From Phialocephala subalpina (taxonomy: Eukaryota > Ascomycota > Leotiomycetes > Helotiales > Mollisiaceae), in contig FJOG01000003.1 in assembly GCA_900073065.1 (NCBI GenBank), positions 2,577,955 through 2,641,954 on the forward strand: a stretch of DNA of 64,000 nt. The letters are read 5' to 3'. Shown one piece after another: positions 1-12,930 of this stretch; the first letter of the stretch is position 1; each line of letters opens with the position of its first letter. Under the pieces are notes generated by a model. The model ran no database searches, was not told where the DNA came from, and saw nothing but the letters and a program-made list of their open reading frames with translations. Position numbers and translations under genes: made by a program.

Positions 1-2414
1 TTGCCGCCATGATGAAGGCAGGGCTTCACCTCGATGGTGCCTACACTCAATGGTTGAGGCACAATGCGGAAGGTCGAAAGAAAAATGGTGGGAACTTCTT
101 TGTTCGCAGTTTGTTCGCCTGTGGGAGATAGTCGGATCAATGCTCGGGAACCGTCATTCTTAGCGGATGAGAATGTAGGATTTTTTGGAGTAATCCCTTT
201 GGTATGACACGACGTCAAGAGGAGGCTTGAAGAAGATTCAAGAAAGTGTGGAGGGGTGCAGGGAAAAAAGGGAAGGGGAGACTTTGAGCGGCCCGCAGAG
301 GGTAAGGTAGGGGGCGTTTGTGTTGTGTGATATCAAGCTTACCAGGCAGAGGTCCGGAGCTTAAAAGAGACTGGCCTCTGACCGAATATTGATTGTATTT
401 TTGACCGTGGCCCCTTGTCTCGTGCTCTTTCAGTTTCCCGGCATATGGGGCTACGGAGCCAGCATATAAAGTGCGTAATCCAAGTGGTCAAGGTGGTTAG
501 GAGAGGTACGGAGGTAGCCATTTGACCATGGAAGGCCACCAGAGGCTAGCACTTCGGGCCTGTTACACCTGCCTCACCTTACTCGAAGAGCGTTCACTTC
601 CAAGAACGCACATGAAGTGCGCCTGTTTGATGTGCTAGGTTAGGGTTGGGAAGGGATACTTTGGACCGCCGACACGAGCTAGAAAACGTTTGGGACCATA
701 AACGTGTGAGAGCATGTCTTGGTGACCGCCCCGCGCTTTCCGTAATTCGAGTGGGGGTTTGTATGGTGTTGATATGGGATCTGGCAATTCTAGCTCCAGA
801 AATGTACTGTACTGTACATCATGTTGGTTGCTTTGTGAGTTACACCCGCCTATTCCCTAATGATAATGATGCTACTCGGTGCTCGCCTGTCCAATCGCCG
901 ACGTCCCAAGGAGTCCGTCCACTGCATTATACTGCAGGAATCCTCGTTATCCAGTCTCTACCAGTACCAGCCCATAACCATATCAAGGGCATGCTTCCTG
1001 CCTTGACGCTCTTGATTGTCCTCGACAGCTCCCTTTAAGGTACCGATACCCCACGCAACGCGGACGTCAGAGGCAGACCGGTAGTCCAACGTACTTCTTG
1101 CATCCGGTATCGTTCCGCAGAACACAGCAGTAGCCGTCCACAAGAACCATCTTGAAGCTTCTCACCGCGGTCAGCCTGTTGCTTCACGGTGCTACCACCG
1201 CCATCCACCGCCATTCGCATACGGTTCTCCTCTGGTGCCTGGCCTCGGCTCGCCGCCATTAGCTTGTCTGTACACATCACACGGTATTGCACCTTTTCCA
1301 GGTCCCATCGTCAGTGGCACGCAGACAGTGTTTTCAGATACACACCGAGAGGTGGACCGCCCCAGCCGCTGAAGACTGTCCCGCGCTCTCGCTCTTGGTT
1401 CCAGTTCTTGCTTCGGCTTCACCGTTCCCTGGCATAAGAAGTACCGTCTGTCCACCGTTCGCCTCGTCTTACAGCGGACACAGCACCACAGCAGACGCCA
1501 AAGGACGAAAAGCCAGGCAGAGCTCGTGTCTGCAGCGTGGTCTTCACAGCTTCTCAGGCTTCATGCGGCAGCACAAGCTCTAAACGATACGCTACACACC
1601 CCAGACGTGCCCATACCGTTGCAGCGTGCATCGCAGGACTTGAGATCTCCCATCTACTTCACCCAACGCCGCAGAAGTCGCCGCTTGTCGTCCGACCCAC
1701 TGGGAGTTTTGCATGCAGTGAAGCTGCAGCATCCACGCCAAGCCGCCCACATCCTGTCTGCCCGTCATGCAGTCCCAGAGTCAGTCGAGCTCGCTATTGT
1801 CCCCTATTGGTGAGTGCCTGGAAAACACTAAATCCCGTCTCTCACCCTGCCTCTGCCATTCTCCAATTATTTGTCCCCGTGTCGGATCGGTTCGCAGAAG
1901 TTGATTTAAACATCTGGGACGACGTGCGTTGTCTCACTTTTCCTCTTTCGACGCCGGCCGCATTACGAATTTCTTCGAGAAAAACATCCCACCTTCGATC
2001 ATGTCGATTTTGTTGAAGCGCTCATGTGCGACTGGTTGAATCACGTTTTGAAGCTTCCCGACTCCGCTTCATTGGGCTCATGCCTATAATTCGCATGGTT
2101 CCCCCCGTGATAGGAACTGCTGCCACATCCGTCACTTAGGGCCACGATTTCCTTCTCGGCCTCTCAACACCTCTCAATTACTCAATGTGGTTGACTGATT
2201 GACGGAGAGTCTCCCGTCAGCTTTCGGCATACTTCTCTTATTGCTGGGGATAATGCATTGAAGGAGTTCCTTAAAGGCCACTCGGACCGGACACGGCTAA
2301 GGAATATCTTGTGATCCCGGAGCAGTTACAACACAACACGCATTGCAGCAAGTGCAGCATCAAATTTTCTGAACAACGGACAGTGTTGGATTTGAAGCTG
2401 ATGCAAGAGTTTAG
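1..2414. other. Long left-end stretch without a supportable gene
   Basis: About 2.4 kb in which I can support no coding exon. Open frames of 60-160 codons exist on both strands between 640 and 2000, but they overlap one another in several frames, are rich in Arg/Ser/Pro and show no domain, so I read them as chance frames. Bases 1-10 read on the minus strand start ATGGCGGC, which could be the first codons of a gene leaving the window leftward, but ten bases prove nothing. The missing 5-prime exon(s) of the ATE1 gene must lie in the right part of this stretch. A short (TGTAC)3 run is at 803-817. Confidence 0.5.
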
Positions 2415-3872
2415 GCTACCAAAACAGCAGCTGTGGCTACTGCAAAACTAGATCAGGAAGTAGGTCACAGAAACGTAAATCTTTTACAGCATTTATCAAG
2501 AAGTTTCACCTTGCCCTCTCTTTCCCACGCTTCTCTACGTTCCTTCCAGTTCTCAAGCATTAGCATGACTTGAAAACTCTTTACTTCCGAATTTGAAGTC
2601 CATATTTACTTTTTCTCCTTAGGCTTTTCATATTACGCATCGACAACTGGCTTGACCAACGAATTCTATCAATCTCTTCTCGACCGCGGCTGGAGACGCT
2701 CCGGCACCACCATCTACAAGCCGGATCAGCGTGCCTCTTGTTGTCCTCAATACACCATCCGACTGGATGCAGACTCTTTCAAGCCATCCAAAGACCAGCG
2801 GCAGACGCTGAATCGATTCACCAAGCACCTCCTCGGGGATGTCTACGCCAAGGAGGCAGCAAGGCTTTATCCACGGTCACGCGAGCAAGCCAAGAAGCGT
2901 GATGTCGAGTTCGACTTGGTAGAACGGGTCCACGACGGCGAAAAAGAGCACTTGCGGACTCCACTAGAGCCTGCTCATGCACTTGTCGTAACCTTAGAGC
3001 CAGACAACTACACGGACGAAAAGTATACAGTCTTCGAAAACTATCAGCGGATCGTCCATCATGAACCTCCACACCGAATAAGCAAGGGCGGCTTCAAAAA
3101 CTTCCTCTGCTCTTCACCACTTCCCAGAAGCAAAGCCACGATCGATGGTCGAGAGCGACGCCTAGGCTCATACCACCAATGCTATCGAATCGACGGCAAA
3201 TTAATCGCTATCGGTGTCCTTGATCTCCTACCACAATGTGTCAGCGCAGTGTACTTCATGTACGATGAATCCGTCCATCAACATGGCTTCGGTAAGCTAG
3301 GTGGACTTAGAGAAATCGCATTGGCAAAAGAAGAGGGTTACAAGTGGTGGTATGCAGGTTTCTACATCCACAACTGCATCAAGATGCGGTACAAAGGCGA
3401 CTATAATCCTCAGTATATTCTCGACCCTGAATCCTTTGCCTGGGATCTCCTAGATGCGGATGTCAAGAAGAAGCTCGACAAAACCAAGTATCTCAGCCTC
3501 TCCGCCGACAAGGCGTCAGGAAAGATGGACACCAAACAGATAACGCCCCAAAATGACTCAAGCGACGCAGTTATGACCGATCGTGTGGCTGAAGACGATG
3601 ATTCAGATGAGGAGCAGGAAGTTCCTAACCCAGACATTCCACTCTTCTCGCGTGGGGTCCCAGGAATCATGACCAGGGATGAGATTCTAGAGAAGGTTGA
3701 TCTTGATCATATCAAACTGCGAGTTAGAGGACGGGAAGCCGAAGCTTGCCAGCTGGTTAGTTGGGATGATGGAGAGTTGGACAGCGCACATTCGATTAAG
3801 GGTATCATTGCTGAGTTGGTGGCTGCTATTGGCCCGGAGTGTGCGAAGGAGATGGTTGTTTCGTTCGGCTGA
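2415..3872 (+). CDS. ate1: Arginyl-tRNA--protein transferase (ATE1), 5-prime exon unresolved
   Basis: Transfers Arg from Arg-tRNA to N-terminal Asp/Glu (or modified Cys) of proteins, marking them for the Arg/N-degron pathway. Exon 2415-2459 encodes GYQNSSCGYCKTRSG, the conserved Cys-rich N-terminal motif. A GTAGGT donor at 2460 and a TTAG acceptor ending at 2622 join it in phase to exon 2623-3872, giving SFSYYASTTGLTNEFYQSLL and the ATE1 block LDRGWRRSG. Later conserved parts include SCCPQYTIRL, the GNAT-like segment YFMYDES...FGKLGGLREI, and WWYAGFYIHNCIKMRYKGDY. The C-terminal third has an acidic Asp/Glu stretch, also usual in fungal homologues. About 431 codons are visible. In the Cys-motif frame a TGA lies at 2399-2401, so the start Met must come from an exon further left, joined at the TTTAG acceptor ending at 2414; I could not choose it. 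Confidence 0.9.
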
Positions 3873-4225
3873 GAAGATCATGGACGGAAACATGTCAAAG
3901 ACGGAAAGACGGAGCACACGAAGGAGGAAGTTACGGATTAGAACAACACTAGAACGAACTAAACACAAGACGCCCGCAGTGCGAAGACCGAACTGGTGTG
4001 AAGAAACAGGTATCATGCACCAACACCAACAATATCCTTCACCTCCAGGACCCTCTCCCCAGCACAGCAATAACCTCCTTCCAAACCTCAGCCTACATCT
4101 TCTATCCCTCCGGCCCAACAACATTTTTCTAAACCTCCCTACACAATCGTTAGCCTTCTATTCTCTCCTCTTCCATCTCCTCTCCTTCCCAATCTCAAAT
4201 TTAATCTCAAGCAGGGGCGAAAAAC

Positions 4226-5453
4226 TCACTTCAAATAATCCTCATCACTCTGATAATTCGTGAAATGTTTTCCATTCTCTGCTTTGGTAGTAAGAGCTGC
4301 AAGAAGAAGCGTCCTAGCACCCCCTTCCGTACTCTTCATTGCGAGGTTCATGAATGCGTCGACGCCGGCGGAGATGAGGAAGTTGGTTTTATATTCGCGG
4401 CCTAGATCTGATTTTACCATGCCAGGGCACATGGGGTTTACTATTACTTGTGGTCTGTGTTGGTATTTAGTGTGGTGATCTTGGAGTGGACGAGACAGGA
4501 GGGGGAAGAGAGGAAAGACATACGTTCCATCTGGGCTAACGGCGAGCTTTGCGATTTCGCGGACACAGTATTGGACGAGGAGTTTGTTGATTGCGTACAT
4601 GGTGCCCTTGTTGAAGTTCTCGGCTTTGTTCCAGTAGGTGAGGATGTCTTGTTGTGGAAACTTTCCTGGGCTGATGTCGATTCCTGCAAAGGAATCTGTT
4701 AGTACATGTCACAAGAAAAGGGGTCGGATAGGAGATTGTCCATGACTTCTGGGGCATTTGTAGTGTCTGAAATGTCCCAGGCTGAGGAACTTGAGCCAAC
4801 TTGATTGTTCGAACTGGACTGGGACATTCGAAACCCCACAAAGTCCCTAGTCAGATCGAACATTGACATCCTCGCAAATGTGCAAGTAGCTGTCGCATTT
4901 TTAGACAAAGTTGAGATGCAACCACTCACCTCGATGAAGTCCACTCGTTACGACGCTCAAATGAGCGCTGCCTTTCCCAGCCTCTTTGATCTAATGAAGC
5001 AGCAACAGAGCCACCAAAGTGGTGCTCAAAGTATTGACCTCAATCGACTCTTCAAACTCCTCCTTTCCAAGTCTCAAACTGGCAGGGAACATTCCGGCAT
5101 TGAGCAACACATAGTCAATACTCTTGACCTCCTTCTTGACTTGATCCGCAAATGTTTTGACGCTAGCAAAAGTACTCATATCAAGCTCCATGACTTTTAC
5201 CACATCTTTGCCAGTTGTGCCAGTCTAGCCGCTGGCGTTCAATCTCAGCCTTTGCAGTCTGGCCTCTTGCTGCCGTGCGGCCGGTGATGATCACGGTAGC
5301 GGCACCGAGATTAATGAAGTGAGCGGCTGCGGCGAGACCGAGTCCACCAGTTGCGCCTGTGATGAGGATGGTTTGCCCTTTGAAGGTGCCTAGTGGAGCA
5401 AGGTCAGGGAGACCGAATTTGTTCTTATAGACGACTTTTGGGAAAGTAAGCAT
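4226..5453 (-). pseudogene. Short-chain dehydrogenase/reductase, apparently broken
   Basis: An NAD(P)-dependent oxidoreductase of the classical SDR fold. Visible: cofactor motif TGATGGLGLA, the LLNAGM strand motif, a Ser region (SVVTSGLHRG), the catalytic Tyr/Lys in MYAINKLL (YxxxK), and a C-terminal part with VIVNPMCPGMVKSDLGREYK. Two faults interrupt the frame. Near 5225-5231 about 7 extra bases, including TAG at 5225-5227, shift the frame just after the segment AEIERQ. An in-frame TAG at 4991-4993 sits where relatives have ...LLLPxIKEAGK. Downstream introns look normal: 4684-4929 (246 nt, branch TACTAAC, acceptor TTTGCAG) and a short one starting with donor GTATGT near 4509. The mixture of intact active-site motifs with two lesions suggests recent loss; a local sequencing error could explain one fault but hardly both. 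Substrate unknown. Confidence 0.75.
4771..4828. repeat. Inverted repeat inside the SDR intron
   Basis: A perfect 10-base inverted repeat (AATGTCCCAG at 4771-4780, CTGGGACATT at 4819-4828) lies within the unusually long intron of the broken SDR gene. The same GGGACATT/AATGTCCC motif recurs in the long intron of the Rieske/AIF gene and in two intergenic places, so it may belong to a dispersed element. Confidence 0.6.
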
Positions 5454-6507
5454 TTTGGCTGGAGTGTGGTTGCTTGCTGCTCGAGGTAGTTGAATTGCTA
5501 ATGACTACAATGGTAAGATTTATCAGCTTTCAAGTTCGGTAGTGATTGGAAAGACAAAGCTGTCGAAAGTTCCGAGTAGTACAATGTGACGAAGAGAGAA
5601 CCAATGGAAATACGGTATGCCCTCTAGCTATTCTTGTATACAAAGAGAGATCGACAATCAATTGAAGAGGGACTGAAAGATAAACGGCCTTGATTGCCGA
5701 AGTGGTCTGAGTGACCGGATGACCTCAAAGATCTCGACAGTCCTAGGCAATTGAGACGTTGTGTGACTTTGGCGCTCTTTTGACGAACCCGAAACCGAAG
5801 TTGAAACCGATATGATTGGGAAGATCTCGGAGAGTTATGCTCTTTAAAAATGGAGGAACGCTTCCATTCAAATATGTAGACTGAAAAAAAAGGGTGGAAA
5901 GCCTCAGCAGCGTACCTTTAATGATGGGAGCGAAAATTGGAAAAGGAAGGAAGGAAGGATGTCGTCGACGTCTGTGGTCAAGAATGTGTCTCAACTGCCG
6001 AGTGAGGGGTAGATCTGGCCCGAAATCGATAATGCTCAATAAAATCAAAGAGAGAAAAAGTAGAAACTGAGTCTCAAGCAAGCTTTGAATGATAACATAC
6101 GAATTCAGACCAATTCATCCATTTATCTCAGCCTCGGAGACATATGACTTATGGGGTAGACCTAGGGTGAAGTTGCCCCGATATCTCTGTGATTTCAAAG
6201 CGGCTCCGTGATAGCAGGGAATAAAATCCATCGAACAGTTCAGAATGTCTGACACTTGAAAGACAGCGTTCCAAATGACTTGTGAGAGTGTTGGGTCGTG
6301 AAGAAGGAAGAAATCGAAATATCTGCAGGGGTTGTTGTCAGCCTCATCAGCGTAGCCTCGCAGAGCTAAAATGCGGATCTCAGCCCGCCTCCAAGAAATT
6401 GTTTTGACAACGAGCTACAAACTTCAAGAAGCTCGTAACCAAATTCTCGAAAGTGCGGGAGCTGTAAGGGGACGTTCTGAGCTAGGTACATTCGAACCAA
6501 AGCAATC
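5454..6507. other. Intergenic stretch, SDR / RRP42
   Basis: Divergent promoter region between the leftward SDR pseudogene and the rightward RRP42 gene. The longest frame (5743-6081, minus) is low-complexity and hydrophobic at its start, with no recognisable domain, and I do not support it as a gene. Nothing else recognised. Confidence 0.5.
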
Positions 6508-7644
6508 ATGGCGCCTCCGACCACACAGCAAGTTCTTCTCAGCCCTGCAGAGCTTTCCTACCTCCACACTTCGCTCTCACTCACCCCGCCAATCCGTCCA
6601 GATGGGCGGACTCCAAGTCAATTTCGACCTTTGATTGCAGAGACTGGCATACTTCCCGGTACGAATGGTAGCGCGAGGATATGTTTTGCAGATGGGACAG
6701 AAGCAATTGTAGGCATCAAGGCGGAGATGGAAAAGTCAAGACTGGGCTATCAACAGTCAGACGAGGCAGAATCTAGGGATGACGATGGGGAGGATACCAA
6801 GAGAGGATCGAATGACTGGCTGGAGGTTGCTGTTGAAGTCCCTGGAGCAAGAGACGATGATTCTACACAAATATTTCTAGCTGCGATGTTGACGGAGGCT
6901 TTGCTTGCTGATAGGGAATTCACACGCCGGTTATGGATCAATAGGAGGTTTCATTGGAAGATATATGTTGACGTATGTATACCTTTACGGAAATTCTACT
7001 CCAGAATGCTGATGAGTTCCTAGATTCTCCTGCTTTCACAGGCGTTGTCATACCCACTGCCACTGCTTTCACTCACTACACACCTTGCTCTACTTTCCAC
7101 CCGACTACCAAAGCTGAAATCTGAATTGGACGAAGACCCAATGTTTGACGACGATTGGGAGGCATCGGTCTACCTCTATCCTCGCAACAGCCAAGGCTCA
7201 TATACTCGACCACCAGTAACGCTTCTGGTCATGGCTGTCAAAGACAACATTATCTTCGACCCAAGCAAAGAGGAGCTTGCCGTTGCTGAGGTGGTTCTTG
7301 CTGTATCAGTAGGAGAGCGGGCAGCGGGGGTAGCAAGTAGTATGGAGATTGACTCAGGGAAGATGAGAGATTTGAGGTTATTAGCCGTCAGGACGATTGA
7401 TCCACCGTCCAGATTAACGCCACCGGGGATTCCCAATACATTGAACACGGCTACTGGAGGCACAGCTCCTACCACAGAGCAAGCGGCAAGTCAAAGAGAG
7501 ACTATGCACGAGGAGGGAGTTTGGCAACCACCAAGAGGCGGTGCAAAGAGAAAGCTCATTGCAGCCATGATCCAAAAGGTGTTAGAGCAAGGAGGTGTAG
7601 CAGAAGAGGTGTTGGATGGCCTTGATGCTGTGGAGTTGGGCTAG
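6508..7644 (+). CDS. rrp42: Exosome core subunit, RNase PH fold (RRP42-like)
   Basis: Subunit of the hexameric RNase PH-like ring of the RNA exosome, which processes and degrades RNA 3-prime to 5-prime in nucleus and cytoplasm; in eukaryotes the ring is thought to be catalytically inactive and to thread RNA. The start fits MAPPTTQQVLLSPAEL, followed by the family signature RPDGRTPSQFRPL, then GSARICFADGTEAIVGIKAE and NDWLEVAVEVPG. Exons 6508-6972 and 7024-7644, split by a 51-nt intron (donor GTATGT, acceptor TTCCTAG), rejoin WKIYVD with ILLLSQALSYPLPLL; 361 residues. This is longer than yeast Rrp42 because of acidic and Ser/Thr-rich insertions (around residues 80-95 and near the C-terminus), common in filamentous fungi. 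Rrp43/Rrp45 are alternatives; the WINRRFHWKIYVD stretch favours Rrp42. Confidence 0.88.
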
Positions 7645-7703
7645 TTGTACAGAATATTACAAAGATACCCAGTCATGAGTAATGTATTCATGAATCATTA
7701 CAA

Positions 7704-8538
7704 TCACCAGATCCCCAACCACTTCTTGAGTGGCTTCTTCTCCCTTTTTACAACTTGCTCTTCCGCCACCCCCACGTCCGCTTGACCTTCTGGCGCTTCT
7801 GCAACATCTCCTACTGGGATTCCAGGCCCGAGGACTTCCTTCTCGCTCTTTGCCGTCCAGCCACCAAAGCCTTCATCTGTGTCCATACCGTGGGCCTTTC
7901 TATACGCAGCTCTCTTCTGCACATCCTCCACCTTTCTCTTCCTTCTCTCCATCGTCTCTGCCGTAGTGTGGTCCGAATTAAGCTTCAAGACTTCGAAGAA
8001 AGTCCTTGTTGTAGCTATAGGATGCACGAATAACGACCCAAAAGAGGGCAGCATATCTGCGAATGGAGAATTCTTTCTGAAGTTGGTAAGCCATACGAAG
8101 CTTGCCATACTAAATAGGGTGCCCTGGGAACCAATTAGCTACTCCTGCTCAATTACTCACAGAGCCGGTCCTTACCATCGTAATCCACATGTGAATGCTC
8201 TTATTGTGTATAAACCAGTGCATAAAGCTCCCTTCTGGAGGCATCATGTTGGGATATTTCTTCTTGTTCTGCACCGCCTGCTCCTCTGCGGATAGCTGGG
8301 GCCCTGGATATGCAGGGCCTTCTGTACGTCTTCGAGAGCCATGAGATGGGGGATTGAACTTGACTGGCTTCTCAAGGACGAGAGGCTTCGAGGGCTTCGA
8401 GGACTTCGAGCTCTTCTTGGAAACTTTGGATGCATTGCGGATGAAGAGGGAAGGATTCGAAGGCTGAGCAATGCGGGTCCGCCATATTGCCCCTCCTTGC
8501 GGTAATAAGAATCGAGGAATTGAAGTGGTAGGAGGCAT
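7704..8538 (-). CDS. Predicted mitochondrial single-pass membrane protein, conserved in fungi, function unknown
   Basis: Two exons, 8176-8538 and 7704-8123, join in phase 0 across a 52-nt intron (donor GTAAGG, acceptor TTCCCAG) to give 260 residues. The N-terminus is basic, hydroxylated and free of acidic residues (MPPTTSIPRFLLPQGGAIWR), as in mitochondrial presequences, and is followed by a Lys/Ser repeat (KVSKKSSKSSKPSKP). The exon junction builds one hydrophobic segment, WITMGTLFSMASFVWLTNF, just before KNSPFADMLPSF. The C-terminal half is charged and probably coiled (ERRKRKVEDVQKRAAYRKAHG). I know similar fungal proteins but no assigned function. It is divergently placed 513 bp from cytochrome c, compatible with shared regulation of mitochondrial genes, which is inference. 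Confidence 0.75.
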
Positions 8539-9051
8539 CGTGGGAGGTGTGAAGCTTCACCGCTCTGCACTTCTGATCACCTCTTCTTTTGAGTCGTAAG
8601 TCGTCTAAACTTTCACGGCTCGTACGGTGACCAGGTGAAGCTTCGTGGACCTTATACGGCGACCCATGGAACAATAACAATCCAAAGAACATTCGATCGT
8701 TACGGAGGCGGCTCCGCTTTTCCTCGATCAAAATTTCACGCTCTCACGTGGATTCCCAAATTTCCATTCCGGCCTTGCCCGACCCTATCCTTCTATCCAC
8801 CAATCATCTTGCTCATATTTGCAAAGCCCCAGCATTCTCTGTGGCTGGTGCACGCTACCGCCGTAAAGCCAAGAATATCCGTGTCATCTAAATCTCGCTC
8901 GGGCTTTGAGCTATCTCTTTTTTTCTCCCGTTCCTAACCAAACCATCTAATAAAAACCTCAAAACCACTCCAAACTCTCCTACCAAAACCACAACACTTT
9001 CTTTCGACTTCCGATATCTAGACCTTCAGTACACACTTTTAATAAATCAAG

Positions 9052-9934
<883 letters not shown>

Positions 9935-10842
9935 ACAGTGTATTGAGTGTATGATAGCATAGACGGCGGGCGAACTTGTACTCTAGGTTAGATTGCGTGC
10001 GCGCAGGATTTGACCACAATCAGAACTCCTCTTTCCAAACATCAAAAAACACGGCAGGATATGGTGGAGTTTGCTGCTAGACTTGTATTTGCGATTTCGA
10101 GAGCGAGGCTAATAAAAGATCGTCTCCATCTGCGATTACTATCCTGGGCTATGAGTGCAAAGTTGTGACTTAATGTTCTACAGTTCCTGATTCAATATTC
10201 ATTGGTTTCGATCATTTCATTCGGGCTTTGTCGCTGATTTTTCTGATTGTGGTGCTAGAATGTTCTGGGAAGTCCCAAGCTTACTGTGCATGCATGATTA
10301 TGGGTCGATTTCGGATTACCTGATGCCACTTAGGGTCCTTTTGCCCAATGGGTCGAGTGACGGCCGAAACGAAAAGTTCCGGTAAGAGGAATGAATCTTA
10401 CTGTACGAGCAAGTTATCAAATGAACTGGTCAACACAAGGCTAGGTGATGTAAAGAATCTTCCAAAACGTCACTCTTCAAACTTTTGCCATGGTTTCGAA
10501 TCGAGCACTTGAATTCAGTCGGAGTATCTCCCGAAGTGCTTTCCTGAATCTTTAGTGGCATATTTTCCCCGCATCATTGCTTTACGGTACATTGCTCTAC
10601 ACCAAGCTTGCTTGCTTGCTTTACTCGCTCGCAGTGCTCGCAAGAGACCTACCAAAGCACTAGAAAATTGGGGATATCCACAGGCCCTGAAGTTAGGGCA
10701 CGACAGCGGCGACGTGGAGCCAAGCAGAATGCACTGAAACCTCGACTATATACTTCTTCCCGAGCCCCATTCCAGCCTCTCTGTAAAGTACCTCTAGAAT
10801 CAGATACGGAATTTTGCATTGTCTAAGGTGCCCATCAAGAGC
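9935..10842. other. Intergenic stretch downstream of cytochrome c
   Basis: Convergent 3-prime region between cytochrome c and a leftward P450 gene. Only overlapping frames shorter than 75 codons without domains. Nothing recognised. Confidence 0.5.
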
Positions 10843-12381
10843 TCATCGGGCGGCAAGACTCAATTCCACATCAACCGCCTCCTTATCCCAAGCCCAGAAG
10901 ATCTTCTGCTCCGTCCAAACCAACTGCTTCTTCCCCTCCGGAACTCTCATATCAAAATTCCACACCGACCTCGCAAGAATGACCCTCAACTCCGCCCACG
11001 CCAACTGCTGTCCAAGACATCCATGAGCGCCCAAACCGAACGGATTGAAAGCTTCTCGACGGTCGTTGTACTCTGCTTGATGTTCTGGCAGCCAGCGTTC
11101 GGGAAGGAATTCGTTTGGACGAGAGAAGTTGGTTCGAGAGCGGAAGGTGGAATAGCAGGGGATACCGACTACGATGCCTTCTGGGAGGTGATGCCCGGCG
11201 ATAGTGGCTCCTCCCGAGGGGACGGCGCGGTGCATGTTATCTGGCAGAGGGGGGAATAGTCTGAGTCCTTCTTGCAAGACCGCAGTGAGGTACAGAAGGG
11301 ACTTTGTTGACTGTACGGATATCTCATCTTCGTCCTTGAAACATGATCTTATTTCCTTGACGAGCGTTTTCCGTTCTTTCGCGTGCGTGAGAAGAGCATT
11401 GATCGTTCCCGCGAGTGCAGCGGTCAATGTCTCTGACCCAGCGACAATGACAGCCATTGAATTAGCGATCATTTCTTCCTCGCTCATACGAGTCGAAGGC
11501 GAGAATTCATTGTGTGCCAGGATGTAGGACATCATATCCGGTCTATCACTCTTTCGAGCGAGTCGTGTTTTGACGTTCCGCTTTGAGGTGTCGAGGACCA
11601 ATTTTAGGCCTGCGAGGGCGGATGCCGGGGTTATGTATCCGACAAGAGTTTTGAGGATAGGGTAGTAGTTGAGGGAAAATCCGATGAGGAGGGCTTTGAA
11701 TTGGAGGATGACCGTCATCCATGGGTCGTAATCTTGCTTTTCGAGACAGTGGAAGGATTTCCCCCAACCTAGATCTGAAATAATGTCGAAAGTTGCGAAG
11801 TTAATCCAGTGGACGACATCGACAACTGCTGACTTGCTTTGGCTTTCTTCGACCTTTTCTCGGAGCTTCTTGATCAAGAGGTCGATGTATTGAGTTACGA
11901 TCGGCTCTTGCAGTTTCACAGCCTTCTCTGAGAATGCGGGGGCAATAGCTTTTCGAAATCGAGCATGATCAGCTACACCAGCTGAGATAAGACTGTGTGC
12001 TTCGACTCCTGGTGGCCGCTCTAGGTATTGTGGAGGACGGATGAACCTCTTGTTCGCGTATATTTCTTTCCATGCTCCAGGGTCGATTATGGAGAGTTCA
12101 TTAGGACTTGTGCGGACAATTGGGCCGTGGATATCGTGGAGTGCCTTGATCTGGAAAGGCACGCGACCTCCTAGCATGGCTTGCAGGTATGGGAATTGGA
12201 AGGCAGCCCATAGTTTGGGTCCCGGGAATTTGGAGAGGGGGTGGAAGTAGAGGTTGTAGAAAGCCGTTGAGAGAATGCACTACAGTCGTTGTCAGATTAT
12301 TCAGTACGTGGTAGGTTGTCTTACTGTTGTAGTTCCCAGCAAGAAGGCAACGAGACCGTTGGTGAGAGTTAAATCTAGCAT
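10843..12381 (-). CDS. Cytochrome P450 monooxygenase
   Basis: Haem-thiolate monooxygenase, predicted to be anchored in the endoplasmic reticulum. Exon 1 (12325-12381) encodes a hydrophobic anchor beginning MLDLTLTNGLVAFLLG. A 45-nt intron (donor GTAAGA, acceptor CTGTAG) leads to exon 2 (10843-12279) with the fungal signature FYNLYFHPLSKFPGPK; total 497 residues. Other marks: the oxygen-binding helix I region VIVAGSETLTAAL, the ExxR pair in EGLRLFPP, and the haem loop FNPFGLGAHGCLGQQLAWAE with the Cys ligand. All key residues are present, so it looks functional. The substrate cannot be told. There is no PKS, NRPS or terpene synthase next to it, so a cluster role is unsupported; fungal detoxification or secondary metabolism P450s look alike. 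Confidence 0.93.
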
Positions 12382-12930
12382 TTTTTATAGGCGATAGTCA
12401 TAAATTATTCATGATACGGAAGTATGGGGAATCAAAGAAGGGAAATTGGATATCAATGAAGGGGAGCTTGTGACATATATGTCTTTCCTTCCTTCAAATG
12501 TAAAGGCATGGTGTCCTAGACCGTGCAGTGAGATTGAGGAATCCCTTTCCCAATATCGAAGAGAAATTCAAATACTGCCAAATTAGGTAGCACCAGTACC
12601 TGGCTTAAGGGCTAGGGGCGCCCGCCCGTGCAGTAGCTTGGCCATAAGCATTCAAAGATATTTTTCAGCAAAGGCTCCTTTGAAATCCCGAAATGCAACG
12701 GATGTGTCATGCTGGTATCATGAGATAATATCTGTCGGTGTCTCGACTCTGACAGACTTAGAACTGTAGTGAGTCTCACCTGAACCCTCCCCAAGGAAAG
12801 AGCTCTACTTCGTAAAATCTAGGAGTTGTCAAGCTGGTTATATTTAAGCTGATTGTTCAAGGATCCCCAGCTTTAGCGTCAGAGCTAGGCTTTTTGCGGT
12901 AATTCCTCGCCAAAACGCGTCCACTGCGCG
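12382..12930. other. Intergenic stretch, P450 / F-box pseudogene
   Basis: Divergent spacer upstream of the first P450. A 60-codon minus frame (12612-12794) shows no domain. Nothing recognised. Confidence 0.5.

Noticed and set aside
646..2016. Several overlapping plus-strand frames of 82-159 codons in the left end
   Set aside because: They overlap in different frames, have no domain, signal peptide or intron-linked extension, and have composition expected of chance frames.
5686..5760. tRNA-like A-box (TTGCCGAAGTGGTC)
   Set aside because: No matching B-box or pairing acceptor stem downstream, so not a tRNA gene.
5743..6081. 112-codon minus frame with hydrophobic start
   Set aside because: No recognisable domain, biased composition, and lies in a divergent promoter region; a signal-peptide-like start alone is weak.
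8123..8175. Frameshift in the mitochondrial membrane protein gene
   Set aside because: Acceptor TTCCCAG at the 3-prime side gives a phase-0 join and restores the membrane segment, so no lesion is needed.
10843..12381. Secondary-metabolite cluster around the first P450
   Set aside because: No PKS, NRPS, terpene synthase, prenyltransferase or transporter is adjacent; neighbours are cytochrome c and an F-box remnant.
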